In this document: positions 1 to 8,241 of the stretch, piece after piece | Position numbering within the stretch: position 1 is the first letter of the stretch | Layout of the letters: each line of letters opens with the position of its first letter | NCBI RefSeq assembly: GCF_022605525.1 | Contig: NZ_JAKQYJ010000001.1 | Span: 62,001-126,000 of the forward strand | Length of the DNA stretch: 64,000 bases | From: Porphyrobacter sp. GA68 | GTDB lineage: Bacteria > Pseudomonadota > Alphaproteobacteria > Sphingomonadales > Sphingomonadaceae | Direction of reading: 5' to 3' | Translations under genes and position numbers: made by a program | Notes under the pieces: generated by a model | Seen by the model: the letters and a program-made list of their open reading frames with translations, nothing else | What the model was told of the DNA's origin: nothing | Database searches by the model: none

Positions 1-94
1 GTACGCGGTCGATTGCCGTGTAGCCTCGATGCTCGTTGTAGATGTAGATCGAGCCAAGGACGTCGAGATACCGACGAGCGAACCAGGCGAACAT
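1..94 (-). CDS. Partial hypothetical protein cut by window edge
   Basis: Only the first 31 codons are inside the window. The ATG at 94 is preceded on the minus strand by AAGGGA five bases upstream, a good ribosome site, so a real gene probably starts here. The visible peptide begins MFAWFARRYLDVLGSIYIYN, which is aromatic and may be amphipathic or membrane-associated. It lies downstream of the copper operon in the same direction. I do not recognise a family. Confidence 0.45.
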   Translation of the reverse strand, partial: MFAWFARRYLDVLGSIYIYNEHRGYTAIDRV

Positions 95-477
95 ACTATT
101 CCCTTACTGGCGCGAGGCACTGTGCCTGAACTGTCGCAAAATGGCTGGCGTGACAGTGCGAGCCTCCAAGCTCGATAGGGCAACCGGTGCTGCCGCTGCG
201 CTGCAGTCGAGATAGCGGTCCAGCTCGACAAACGCGTTGGCTGGGCCTCTCGATCATGGCAGCGAAGACGAAGCGTTCGCGGCTCCTTGACCGGCATCGT
301 GAGCACACCCGCTTCGCAGCGCAGTCCCACGTACTTCATCAAAAATGGCCATCTTGGGCGGTGGCCAAGCCGACGTATCGCACGAAGCCCGTTGCCTCGA
401 GTTGGCTTGGTTGGCAACATTCCAATAGTTGCAAGACGGCGCCCCCGGTGAGGTGCTCCCGGGGGCGCTAAGCAAGC
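95..477. other. Gap with no clear gene
   Basis: This stretch lies between the copper operon and the gene at the left edge. All three minus-strand frames are broken or lack a recognisable domain. A minus-strand open stretch from about 253 to a TAA at 104-106 reads plausibly as helical protein and ends ten bases before the ATG at 94. It has no start codon in frame after the stop at 254-256, so it may be a degraded gene end. A hairpin at 439-468 is listed separately. Confidence 0.4.
439..468 (-). terminator. Hairpin downstream of the copper operon
   Basis: Ten-base arms at 439-448 (GCGCCCCCGG) and 459-468 pair perfectly around a ten-base loop. The hairpin begins ten bases past the last stop codon of the copper operon at 478. 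There is no T-run after it, so it is not a textbook intrinsic terminator, but its place and strength fit transcription stop or mRNA 3-prime protection. Confidence 0.4.
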
Positions 478-1278
478 TCAGCAGTGTCCCGCCTCCCGAT
501 GCTCGGGCAGGCAAGTGGGCGTCGCTTCAGGCTGCGCGGCGGGCTCCGCCGTGGGTCTGGCCGGCGCCGGCTTCGCCGGGGCAGGTTTCGGAGCCGCAGG
601 TCTCGCGGCTGGCGCCGACGCCACAGGATCTCGCGCGGCTGGTGCGGAAGCAGTCATAGGCTCGCCGCGGAGCATGGCTTCAACCATGGCGACTTCCTTC
701 TGCTGGTCGGCCTTGGTCTTTTCAATCCGCGCACGGACGGCACCGCTCGCGCCGTTCGCAAGAGCCACATCGGACATCGCGACGGCGCCCTGATGATGCG
801 CCAGCATCTTGCGCAGGTAGGTCTCGGAAATGTCCGCGCCCTTCGCACCCATCATCGCCTCATGCATCTGCATGGTCGCGGGGCGATACAGCTCCCCGCT
901 GGCCGGATTGGGGGTGCCGCTCGCGATCAGCTTTTCAAGCTCGGCGATCTCCCTGGTTTGCTTGTCTATCGTCTGCTGCGCCATCATTCCCACATCGGCC
1001 GATGGGTTCTGCGCCAGGACAATGCGGGACATCTCGACCGCGCCCTTGTGGTGCTCGATTATCTTGCGGACCCAACTGTCCGCGGCGTTGACGCCGACGG
1101 CGGTCATGATCGCCTCGTCCATGCGCATCTCGGATTCCCCGAAGGGTCCGCTCATTGCCATCGAATCGTCGGCGCTTGCGGTTGCACCGGCATTCTGGTC
1201 CGGACCGTCGTTATCGGCACAGGCCGAGAGGGAGGCGATCAGCGCGACTGCGCTCATGCCAAGCAGGACTCTTTGCAT
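478..1278 (-). CDS. DUF305 lipoprotein with Cys-His C-terminal tag
   Basis: A 266-residue predicted lipoprotein and the last gene of the copper operon. The ATG at 1278 is preferred over the upstream one at 1308 because AAGGAGAAG lies just before it and because it gives a clean lipoprotein signal ending in a lipobox LSAC. Two DUF305 repeats follow, each with the family signature: HHKGAVEMS in the first and HHQGAVAMS in the second. DUF305 proteins are four-helix-type periplasmic proteins often found in metal-resistance operons; the biochemical role is not firmly established. A Pro/Ala-rich linker leads to the C-terminus CLPEHREAGHC, which resembles the repeats in CopB1 of the same operon. I infer a tethered periplasmic copper binder. 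Confidence 0.8.
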   Translation of the reverse strand: MQRVLLGMSAVALIASLSACADNDGPDQNAGATASADDSMAMSGPFGESEMRMDEAIMTAVGVNAADSWVRKIIEHHKGAVEMSRIVLAQNPSADVGMMAQQTIDKQTREIAELEKLIASGTPNPASGELYRPATMQMHEAMMGAKGADISETYLRKMLAHHQGAVAMSDVALANGASGAVRARIEKTKADQQKEVAMVEAMLRGEPMTASAPAARDPVASAPAARPAAPKPAPAKPAPARPTAEPAAQPEATPTCLPEHREAGHC

Positions 1279-1304
1279 CGTTCTTCTCCTTCGGGAATGT
1301 GTCG

Positions 1305-2075
1305 TCACGGCCTACTGAATGTCAGTGAGGTAAGATCGAGCGTGAAGCGCCCCGCCCCCGTCGGAGGTTCCAGTTTCGCGGCGAAAAGCATCATCGCGCC
1401 GCGATCCCCCGCAGGGAGATGGATGTCCCCCTGAGCGTCGGTCGTGAGGTGCTGCCGCGCGCCGTCCGACCCGACCAGGTCGATCGGATAATTCGTCAAG
1501 GGTTTGCCGTGGGCGAGCAGCCGGAAATGATCGGCAGACGAGCGACTGCCGACAAACTCGAGATGCGCGCCGAACGACCGGTCTGCCGCCGAGCGATCCG
1601 TGCAACTCGCGACACACACGAACGTCTTGGCGAACCGCCGCGACACTACCTGCCAGGTGCGCGGTTTGGACAAGGCCTCCACCGCCGCGGCAGCGCCGGG
1701 CAGAACGCGATACTCGCCGAGAATGAGAGGGATGCGATCCTCGGCGTAATCGACGTCGCGAGCCTTGGTCCCGACTCCGGTCACCAGCAAGCCGGGCGTG
1801 GCGCCGGCCACCTCGAGGTTGAGCGCAGCGGGTCCCGCACCTGCGACCCGCACCGTGGGTTCGCCGTTCCCCATGGCGGTCAGCTGCTCGACCCGGTCGG
1901 CCGTGACGACAGTCTCGGGCTTCGGGAAGCTGGAGCCGACGGTAGCCTGGATCGCCACAGGCCCTCTTGCGTCATCGCTGAACTGCACCGGCAACAGGAA
2001 GAAATCATGCGCCGATGCCGCAGGCGCCAGAGACGCCGCAAGCACGGTTCCCAATCCAACAAATATCCTTCTCAT
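1305..2075 (-). CDS. DUF4198 periplasmic protein
   Basis: A 256-residue secreted protein. The ATG at 2075 is chosen because GGAGAG precedes it and a signal peptide (MRRIFVGLG through AASA) starts there. The mature N-terminus HDFFLLP is typical of DUF4198, a family of beta-rich periplasmic proteins commonly found with nickel, cobalt or copper transport genes. A Cys pair in VCVASC may be a disulphide. It lies 31 bases after the DUF411 gene and 26 bases before the DUF305 lipoprotein gene. A paralogue with the same HDFFL start lies at 29901-30707 beside a TonB receptor. Role in metal handling is inferred from context. Confidence 0.75.
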   Translation of the reverse strand: MRRIFVGLGTVLAASLAPAASAHDFFLLPVQFSDDARGPVAIQATVGSSFPKPETVVTADRVEQLTAMGNGEPTVRVAGAGPAALNLEVAGATPGLLVTGVGTKARDVDYAEDRIPLILGEYRVLPGAAAAVEALSKPRTWQVVSRRFAKTFVCVASCTDRSAADRSFGAHLEFVGSRSSADHFRLLAHGKPLTNYPIDLVGSDGARQHLTTDAQGDIHLPAGDRGAMMLFAAKLEPPTGAGRFTLDLTSLTFSRP

Positions 2076-2106
2076 AATTCTCTCCATCTTCTGCGCGGGG
2101 CGGCTG

Positions 2107-2637
2107 TCAGGCGCGGAAAACCGAAACCTCGCCGTCGCGGCCAAACGCCATTACCTCGAACGGATCGGTCGAACCGTCCGGCATTTCCATTCCGGGCGAG
2201 CCGCGGGGCATGCCCGGCACCGCAATACCCTTGATCCCGGCTGGACGCGCTGCAAGCAGGCGCCGAACTTCCGCCAGCGGAACGTGCCCCTCGATCACGT
2301 AGCCGCCGACCACGGTTGTGTGACAGGAAGCCAGTTCCTCCGGAACGCCGAGCTTGCGCTTGATCGCTGACATGTCCGGCCGGTCGACAACCGAAACCCG
2401 ATAGCCAGCCTCTCCGGCAATCTCCGCCCACGCCTTACAGCAGCCACAGCTGGGATCGCGGTAGACCGTCATTGATGCGCGTTGCGGAGCAGCCTGAGAA
2501 TCGGCCAAGGCGTCAACCTGCGCTTGACCCGGCTCCGGCGATCGAGAGCATCCCGTGATGACGAGCCCGCCCAGACCGGCAAGCCCGGCAACGAGCGCGC
2601 GCCGGCTCAGCGAGGGTAGGCTTTCGGCCATGGTCAT
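2107..2637 (-). CDS. DUF411 metal-binding protein
   Basis: A 176-residue protein. Its N-terminal signal carries RR and ends in ITGC, so it is either a lipoprotein or an exported protein. The DUF411 core starts at MTVYRDPSCGCCKAW, and the C-x-C-C cluster is the hallmark of this family of small copper-operon proteins. A further Cys-His pair sits at ASCHTTVV. Start overlaps the stop of the DUF305 membrane gene by four bases (ATGA), which implies translational coupling. Likely a periplasmic copper carrier or reductant; exact function is not known for the family. Confidence 0.8.
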   Translation of the reverse strand: MTMAESLPSLSRRALVAGLAGLGGLVITGCSRSPEPGQAQVDALADSQAAPQRASMTVYRDPSCGCCKAWAEIAGEAGYRVSVVDRPDMSAIKRKLGVPEELASCHTTVVGGYVIEGHVPLAEVRRLLAARPAGIKGIAVPGMPRGSPGMEMPDGSTDPFEVMAFGRDGEVSVFRA

Positions 2638-3122
2638 TTCCTCTCCAGCATGGCCTTCATCTGCGCGATCTCCGCCTCCTGGGAGACGACGATGTCCTCG
2701 CAGAGCTGCTGAATTTCCGGGTCGCTAATCTGTGCACGCTCGCACATCAGGATCGCGCCCGAGTGGTGCGGGATCATTGACCGCAGGAACTGGTTATCGC
2801 CAACCAGGCTCTGCTGGCGGATGCCGAGCAGCGAAAGGATGAAGATCGCCGCGAAGGCCACATAGAGCGCCGCATTGAGTCTGCGGTTGCGATACATGTT
2901 GCCCATCGTAGCCAACATGATCGCGCCCATTGGCGCCCACATGACGAGCGCCATGTAGAGGAAGTTCACGTTCTGGATGAATTCGCCGAAGCTCCAGATC
3001 ATCGCGAACATGGCGACATACATCACCAGCAGGCTGAGTCCGAGATTGACGGCCAGCATGCGGTAGTGATCGCCCTGCATGCCTGGCGACATGGCTTGAT
3101 GATTTTCGAGACCTTGTTGCAT
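2634..3122 (-). CDS. Membrane-bound DUF305 protein
   Basis: A 162-residue protein with three predicted membrane segments (about residues 23-45, 53-73 and 84-102), followed by a DUF305 half-domain containing MIPHHSGAILMCERA. The two adjacent His and the Met/Cys residues on the next turns look like metal ligands. The start has AGGA upstream. It sits ten bases after the DUF2231 gene and overlaps the DUF411 gene by four bases. Context and residues suggest a membrane copper-binding accessory protein. Confidence 0.75.
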   Translation of the reverse strand: MQQGLENHQAMSPGMQGDHYRMLAVNLGLSLLVMYVAMFAMIWSFGEFIQNVNFLYMALVMWAPMGAIMLATMGNMYRNRRLNAALYVAFAAIFILSLLGIRQQSLVGDNQFLRSMIPHHSGAILMCERAQISDPEIQQLCEDIVVSQEAEIAQMKAMLERK

Positions 3123-3132
3123 ATTTGTGTCC

Positions 3133-3786
3133 TCAGAACATCAGATGTTCGAACCCATGCGTCACCGCGGCGCCCAGGAATCCCTGAATTACAATCGCGA
3201 CGGTCATGATCGTCAACGCGAGGATCATACCCGCACCGCGGTCCTCCCACGGCCGTTTCCATGCCCAAACGCCAAGACCCGCGCCAACGATCCCGACCGC
3301 CACCCCGATCCAGCGATGATAGTTGAGGATCGGATCGGGGTCCGAGCCCACGGCGGCAAGCCAACCGGCTGCGGCCGCCACGGGCGCGAAGATGCCGCCG
3401 GCCACGACGAGGAACTGCACAGGCGCAGCGAAGGCGGGCCGCTTTCGGCCGACGATCACGGTGAACAGAGCCGCCGGGAAAAAGGCGATTGGGAAGTGGA
3501 CGAGTGCCGGGTGCAATCGTCCGATCCAGCCGAACAGCCGTTCGAAGAAGGGCAGATTGGAGCGGTCCATCTCCATCACCATACCTTCCATGGCTTCGTG
3601 CCCCATCGGGCTTTCCGCCGCGCCGCCGGCCAACTGACGTTCGCGCGCCTCGGCGGCTGCCTGCTGCTTACGGTGTTCCTCGTGCGCCACCGCCGGCGTG
3701 ACGAACAGGTTCGCGAGGGCAAACGCGGCGACGACAGCCAGGATTAGTCGCCAGAATTTCCCAAGGCGGGGCGACAGCGCGCTCAT
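3133..3786 (-). CDS. DUF2231 membrane protein
   Basis: A 217-residue membrane protein. The ATG at 3786 overlaps the previous stop by four bases and is preferred over one 17 codons upstream. After an N-terminal membrane segment comes a hydrophilic region rich in His, Met and Glu (HEEHRK, MGHEAMEGMVMEM). A DUF2231 core follows with LHPALVHFPIAFF, which has two conserved His in a membrane context, and YHRWIG. DUF2231 proteins are associated with haem or metal oxidoreductase systems, but no reaction is assigned. The Met/His segment fits copper binding at the membrane surface. Confidence 0.7.
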   Translation of the reverse strand: MSALSPRLGKFWRLILAVVAAFALANLFVTPAVAHEEHRKQQAAAEARERQLAGGAAESPMGHEAMEGMVMEMDRSNLPFFERLFGWIGRLHPALVHFPIAFFPAALFTVIVGRKRPAFAAPVQFLVVAGGIFAPVAAAAGWLAAVGSDPDPILNYHRWIGVAVGIVGAGLGVWAWKRPWEDRGAGMILALTIMTVAIVIQGFLGAAVTHGFEHLMF

Positions 3787-4289
3787 GCGGAGGGCCTCGG
3801 GCTGCGCCCGGAGTTGTGCATGGACAGGATTTTCCACTGGCCGTTCTCCTTCTTGAGTACGCTTGTAGCAACGCCGAGGCGTTCCACGACCTCACCCTTC
3901 GTGGTCTCGATGCGATATTTGTAGCTTTCCGTGGCCAGGGCGACGGGGCCTTCCAGGCGCACCTCGACCTTGTAGTCCGAGAAAGCGAAGCTCTTGAATT
4001 CCTTAAGCTCTGGCCCGAGGTGATGGGCGAGATAGTTGGCGTAGCTGCCTTCGACCCCGCCCGTCTCGAAGATGGTGGAATCGGCGGTGAACAGCCGTTC
4101 GGTGCCGGTGGCGTCGAGGCGCTCGATCGCCGATTTGTATCGCGATAGGATCGATTTAACGGACGCCTCGTCGGCTTGCGGGACTTGGGTCGCGGCGGCG
4201 GCGGCTGGAGCCGGTTGATGTCTTTCCGGATGAGCCAGTGCCGGCGGCGTCGCCAAAGCCGCCCCCGCCAGCAAAATTAGGAGCTTCAT
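3783..4289 (-). CDS. Secreted NTF2-like protein
   Basis: A 168-residue protein with a signal peptide (MKLLILLAG to LAHP). The ATG at 4289 has GGGAGAAAG before it; an alternative ATG at 4310 overlaps the copB1 stop but would add seven residues ahead of the signal. The mature part matches the nuclear-transport-factor-2/SnoaL fold used by many ligand-binding proteins: a helix with SRYKSAIERLD, then strands ending in WKILSMHNS. It has no visible catalytic signature. It lies between copB1 and the DUF2231 gene, so a copper-related periplasmic role is inferred only from context. Confidence 0.7.
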   Translation of the reverse strand: MKLLILLAGAALATPPALAHPERHQPAPAAAAATQVPQADEASVKSILSRYKSAIERLDATGTERLFTADSTIFETGGVEGSYANYLAHHLGPELKEFKSFAFSDYKVEVRLEGPVALATESYKYRIETTKGEVVERLGVATSVLKKENGQWKILSMHNSGRSPRPSA

Positions 4290-4306
4290 TCGCTTTCTCC
4301 CTATGA

Positions 4307-5674
4307 TCAAAACCAGAGCCGCACGCCGGTCACCAAGCTCCAGCCACCCACATTTTCGCCCGCCGCGCGGGAGAAGTCGGCGGTGTTGCCGAACGCCCGC
4401 TCATATTCGACGCCGATATACGGCGCGAATTCGGGCACGAACTCGTAGCGGAGCCTGAGTCCGACTTCGGCTGTCGACAGACCGGCGCCGATACCGAGTT
4501 CGGGAACATCCTGCGCCGCCAGGTCGAATTCAATGCTGGGCTGGAGGATCAGCTTGTTGGTGATGCGCTGGTCATATTCAGCTTCGAACCTGGCGGTCAG
4601 GTCGCCCTTGTTCGAGAGGAAAAGCGAGCCGTCGACCTCGAACCAGTAGCGGGCAAGCCCCTGGATACCGAGGACCAGATGCGTGCGCTCGGGATCGGGA
4701 CGGAAATCGTGCCTGACACCGACCTGGAGATTGAACCACGGATCGAGCGCGCGGGAATAGAGCGCTTGGACCTCCGCCTGCTCAGGACTTTCGCCGAATG
4801 AGCCTTCGCCTTCGGACTTGAGCCACAGCTTGTTGTAGTCGCCGCCATACCAGCCCTGTAGATCCCATTTGTAGCCGTCGCGCCCGTCGTTGACGCGGTA
4901 TTCGAGCTGATCGGCGAGGAACAACCAGGTGACGTAGCCGCCGTGCTCCGCGATCAGCTCCTCCTGCCGCTTACGCTCGAACAACTGGGGATCGAAGATT
5001 GTCGCGCCGGCATGCTCCGGCCCGGAGAACGCCTCCGGGGGAGCCGGCGCCACCGGCGGGGCATCTGCAGTCGCCATGCCGGGCATGGCGTGGCCAGCGT
5101 GCGGATCGGCAGGTTGCGACCCCGCATTTGCCGGCGTGCAATGGCCCATGGCGGCGTGTTCGGGCAGGCACGCAGCGTCAGCGGCTGGCGCCGGCACGGC
5201 CTGCGTAGCTGGTTTCACCGGAGCGCAATGGCCCATTGCGGCGTGCTCGGGCGGGCACGCAGCGTCAGCGGTCGGCGTCGGCGGCGGTGCGGCTTGCGGA
5301 GCCGGTTTGGCCGGAGTGCAATGGCCCATCGCGGCATGTTCGGGCGGGCACGCAGCTTCAGCGGCTGGCGCCGCCGGGGGTGCGGCCTGCGGAGCCGGTC
5401 TTGTTGGAGTGCAATGGCCCATCGCCGCATGCTCGGGCGGGCACGCAGCATCAGCGACTTGCGCCGGTGTCGATGCCGCCTGCGGAGCCGGTTTTGTCGG
5501 AGTGCAATGGCCCATTGCCGCATGCTCGGGCAGGCAGGCCGCATCCGCGGCCGGCGCGGGCGTGGCTGAAGCAGCGGAAGTTGGAGTGTGGCCCTGATGT
5601 TCGGCCTGCTGCGCAATCGCCGGGCAGGCGAACGCAAGCGTCGAGGCGCCCAGCGCGAGGTGAAGGCGCTTCAT
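4307..5674 (-). CDS. copB: Copper resistance outer-membrane protein CopB with five Cys-His repeats
   Basis: A 455-residue protein. A signal peptide ends near residue 21. Residues 47-179 contain five near-identical units of the form C-[LP]-P-E-H-A-A-M-G-H-C, spaced 31, 31, 31 and 29 residues by Pro/Ala linkers, followed by a Met/His stretch (HAGHAMPGM). The CopB (PcoB) beta-barrel domain occupies about 225-455, with KSEGEGSFG, YSRALDPW and a terminal aromatic residue typical of outer-membrane barrels. CopB proteins of this class work with CopA in periplasmic copper sequestration. Usual CopB proteins have Met/His-rich N-termini rather than this Cys repeat. The start overlaps the copA1 stop by four bases. 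Confidence 0.9.
   Translation of the reverse strand: MKRLHLALGASTLAFACPAIAQQAEHQGHTPTSAASATPAPAADAACLPEHAAMGHCTPTKPAPQAASTPAQVADAACPPEHAAMGHCTPTRPAPQAAPPAAPAAEAACPPEHAAMGHCTPAKPAPQAAPPPTPTADAACPPEHAAMGHCAPVKPATQAVPAPAADAACLPEHAAMGHCTPANAGSQPADPHAGHAMPGMATADAPPVAPAPPEAFSGPEHAGATIFDPQLFERKRQEELIAEHGGYVTWLFLADQLEYRVNDGRDGYKWDLQGWYGGDYNKLWLKSEGEGSFGESPEQAEVQALYSRALDPWFNLQVGVRHDFRPDPERTHLVLGIQGLARYWFEVDGSLFLSNKGDLTARFEAEYDQRITNKLILQPSIEFDLAAQDVPELGIGAGLSTAEVGLRLRYEFVPEFAPYIGVEYERAFGNTADFSRAAGENVGGWSLVTGVRLWF
5138..5536 (-). repeat. Five in-frame copies of a Cys-Pro-Glu-His-Met-His-Cys unit
   Basis: Inside copB1, five coding repeats carry the 11-residue motif at residues 47-57, 78-88, 109-119, 140-150 and 169-179. 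The DNA period is 93 bases for the first three intervals and 87 for the last. The motif is almost invariant, with only the second residue changing between Leu and Pro, while the linkers vary. Five candidate soft-metal ligands per unit (Cys, His, Met, His, Cys) suggest one or more copper sites each. Confidence 0.9.
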
Positions 5675-7560
5675 GCCGCTTCTCCCGCATCGTCCATCGG
5701 CCGGACCTTCACCACGTTCATCATGCCCGCGTGCATGTGGAAGAGGAGGTGACAGTGAAACGCCCAGTCGCCGGGCGCGTCGGCGGTAAGATTGAAGCTC
5801 GCTATCCCGCCCGGCATCACGTTGACGGTATGCTTGACCGGGTTGCCGCCCGGCATCCCGGTAACCACCTCGAAGAAATGGCCGTGAATGTGGATCGGAT
5901 GGCTCATCATGCTATCGTTGATGAGATTGACCCGAACCCGTTCGTTGCGCGCAAAGCGGATCGGCTCGGCGCCTTCGTTGAGCTTCTTGCCATCGAACGA
6001 CCACATGAAGCGTTCCATGTTGCCGGTAAGATGGATGTCCACACTGCGGGTTGGGGCGCGGGTATCGTGGAACGGCGTCAACGGCGAGAGTTGATGATAG
6101 GTGAGCACGCGGTGCTCGACCTCTTCCAGCCCGAGTGGCCTGTCTCCCGTGCGGTCGACGGGCGACATGGCGATGGAATCGACGCCAACGCCGACCTTCA
6201 CATTCGGCGGCACCAGCGATTTGTCGCGCATGTTCATGCCGCTCATGTCCATCGCCGCCGTTCCCGCACCGTGATCCATCCCGGCCATCGTCTCTTGGGC
6301 GGCTGTGCTTCCCGCACCATGATCCATCCCCGCCATCGAGCCGGAAGAAGAGGTCGCGCCTGATGTCCCGTGATCCATGCCGCCCATCGAGCCGTGGTCC
6401 ATCCCGGACATGCCGCTATGGTCCATTCCGCCCATGCCCATGTCCTTCATGCTCAGGACGGGCTTTGCACGAAGAGGGGGTACCGGCGCCTGCATGCCCA
6501 TTCGGGGTGCGAGGGTCGCCCGGCTCATCCCGGAACGGTCGATCGCTTCGGCGACCAGGGTAAAAGCTTTGTCCTCGGTTGGCGTAACAATGGCGTCGTA
6601 GGTTTCGGCGACCGAAATCTGAAACTCGTCGGTCTCGACGGGGCGGACGTTCTGACCATCGGCGTTGACGATCGTCATCGGCAGGCCGGGAATGCGGATG
6701 TTGAAGATGGTCATCGCCGAGGCATTGATGAAGCGCAGCCGCACCCGTTCGCCGGGGCGGAACAGACCGGTCCAGTTCTCGGCCGGGCCATGGCCATTGA
6801 TAAGGAAGGTGTAGGTCGAGCCGGTGACATCGGAGATGTCGGTTGGGTCCATCCGCATCTCGCCCCACATGAGCCGCTCCGACAGCGGCATGGTGCGCGC
6901 GAGGCCCTCTTCGCCGCCGATCAGTCCGGCGAGTGTCTGCCGCTGCCGATTGAAATATCCGCCCTGCTGCTTGAGCTTTGCCATCACCGTGTGGGGATGC
7001 ATGAAGGTCCAGTCGCTGAGCACGATCACATGCTCGCGGTCGTAGGCGACCGGATCCGGTTCCTTCGGATCGATGATGATGGGCCCGTAATGCCCCAACT
7101 GCTCCTGGAGCCCCGAGTGGCTGTGATACCAGTAGGTGCCGTTCTGTACGACCGGGAACTCATAGGTGAACGAGCTCTTCGCGAGGATTCCCGGGAAGCT
7201 GATCCCTGGCACTCCATCCATGTGGAAGGGCAGGATGAAACCGTGCCAGTGAATGGACGTGTCCTCGTCGAGTGTGTTCTCGACATGAATGCGGACATTC
7301 TGCCCCTCCTTCAATCGAATGAGGGGGGCAGGCAACACGCCGTTGAGGGTGATGGCATGGCCCGTACGGCCGCCGACCGTAAACGGGCTATGCGCCACCC
7401 TGAGCCGAATGTCTTCTCCAGTAAGGGTCGGCAGCGTCGACAATAGGCCCGGTGAGCCGGTCTGCGCCCATGCGGGCAGGGCATGCGCGAGGCCCAGGCC
7501 TGCGCCGGATACGGCGGCGGCGCGCAGCAGCGCACGCCGTCCGAGGACGAGTTCATTCAT
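5671..7560 (-). CDS. copA: Multicopper oxidase CopA (PcoA type)
   Basis: A 629-residue periplasmic multicopper oxidase. The N-terminus has a twin-arginine signal (GRRALLRAAA to AWAQ). Copper-centre motifs are all present: HWHG at 104-107, HSHSG at 146-150, HPIHIHGH at 554-561, and HCHLLFHMHAGMM at about 602-614, which supplies type 1 and trinuclear-site ligands. Between domains 2 and 3 is a Met/His-rich loop with repeated GMDHG/GMDHS units, a feature of CopA copper-resistance oxidases that bind extra Cu. It oxidises Cu(I) and/or stores copper in the periplasm together with CopB. AAGGAA precedes the ATG at 7560. A paralogue is encoded at 25687-27606. Confidence 0.95.
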   Translation of the reverse strand: MNELVLGRRALLRAAAVSGAGLGLAHALPAWAQTGSPGLLSTLPTLTGEDIRLRVAHSPFTVGGRTGHAITLNGVLPAPLIRLKEGQNVRIHVENTLDEDTSIHWHGFILPFHMDGVPGISFPGILAKSSFTYEFPVVQNGTYWYHSHSGLQEQLGHYGPIIIDPKEPDPVAYDREHVIVLSDWTFMHPHTVMAKLKQQGGYFNRQRQTLAGLIGGEEGLARTMPLSERLMWGEMRMDPTDISDVTGSTYTFLINGHGPAENWTGLFRPGERVRLRFINASAMTIFNIRIPGLPMTIVNADGQNVRPVETDEFQISVAETYDAIVTPTEDKAFTLVAEAIDRSGMSRATLAPRMGMQAPVPPLRAKPVLSMKDMGMGGMDHSGMSGMDHGSMGGMDHGTSGATSSSGSMAGMDHGAGSTAAQETMAGMDHGAGTAAMDMSGMNMRDKSLVPPNVKVGVGVDSIAMSPVDRTGDRPLGLEEVEHRVLTYHQLSPLTPFHDTRAPTRSVDIHLTGNMERFMWSFDGKKLNEGAEPIRFARNERVRVNLINDSMMSHPIHIHGHFFEVVTGMPGGNPVKHTVNVMPGGIASFNLTADAPGDWAFHCHLLFHMHAGMMNVVKVRPMDDAGEAA

Positions 7561-7638
7561 CGAAGATTCCTTGGCTCACTGGCGTGAAGACGATCGCCTG
7601 CCGGCGGGAGCACGGCCCCCGCTGGCAGTCGATCGGAC

Positions 7639-7875
7639 CTAGTGGTGCGCGTGCCCGTCGGCCGGGGCCGCGGGTGTCATGTCATGGCCTGCGTGCGGGT
7701 TCGAAGGCGCGTCGGTGCCGCTGGCGGGCTTGGCCGCCATCTTGTCGCAGCATGCGCACTTGTCCTTCATCTTCTCGCAGCATTCCATCTTCGGCTTCTC
7801 CGCGGGAGCGGCCTGGGCGTGCGCGACGCCCGGAAGAGCGATCGCCAGCGCAACCGCGGTCATCAGCTTGTTCAT
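7639..7875 (-). CDS. Small Cys/His-rich secreted protein
   Basis: A 78-residue protein with a signal peptide ending at AHAQ. The mature part of about 58 residues has MECCEKMKDKCACCDKM, with five Cys and several Met, then NPHAGHDM and a His-rich tail ending HAHH. Such composition strongly suggests a small periplasmic copper buffer. It lies between the operon's first gene and copA1. I do not know a named family for it. Confidence 0.75.
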   Translation of the reverse strand: MNKLMTAVALAIALPGVAHAQAAPAEKPKMECCEKMKDKCACCDKMAAKPASGTDAPSNPHAGHDMTPAAPADGHAHH

Positions 7876-7911
7876 GTTCCTAAACTCCGTGAAATCGAAA
7901 GATGGGCGATT

Positions 7912-8241
7912 TCACGCGAGCCTTGGAGGCGGTGTGGGAAGTTTGGCCAGGAAAGCCCGATGCTCGGTCGAACGGAGGCCGAACAGCAGCGGGGCGTGAT
8001 ACATGACCGGCTCGAGCGACGCGGCGCCGAGCGGAGCCACGGCCGAGCACATCGCAACACAGCACTGTGTCATCGCGCCGGGCTGGTCTTTGCTGCTGGA
8101 GTCCTCGTCGCCGCAATGCCCCGACTTCGTCATTTCGCGATGATCCATCGGCATGGCCGCCATGGCCATGCCAGACTGCATCGCCAGCGGTGCGACCAGC
8201 ATGGCAAGCGCTGCCAGAATGAGATGGAGTCGGCGAAGCAT
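7912..8241 (-). CDS. Small secreted protein, first gene of the copper operon
   Basis: A 109-residue protein with a strong signal peptide (MLRRLHLILAALAMLV). The following MAMAAMPMDHREM is Met-rich, and a SGHCGDE segment and a QCCVAMC cluster supply four more Cys and a His. The C-terminal third resembles short proteins often found at the head of sphingomonad cop operons, with no assigned reaction. I infer periplasmic copper binding. The start lies 36 bases upstream of the next gene's start region and near the candidate promoter at 8251-8279. Confidence 0.65.
   Translation of the reverse strand: MLRRLHLILAALAMLVAPLAMQSGMAMAAMPMDHREMTKSGHCGDEDSSSKDQPGAMTQCCVAMCSAVAPLGAASLEPVMYHAPLLFGLRSTEHRAFLAKLPTPPPRLA

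Noticed and set aside
5138-5536. Regular repeats resembling a CRISPR array
   Set aside because: The period is about 93 bases, the repeats are in frame and encode a conserved peptide in copB1, and no cas gene is present.
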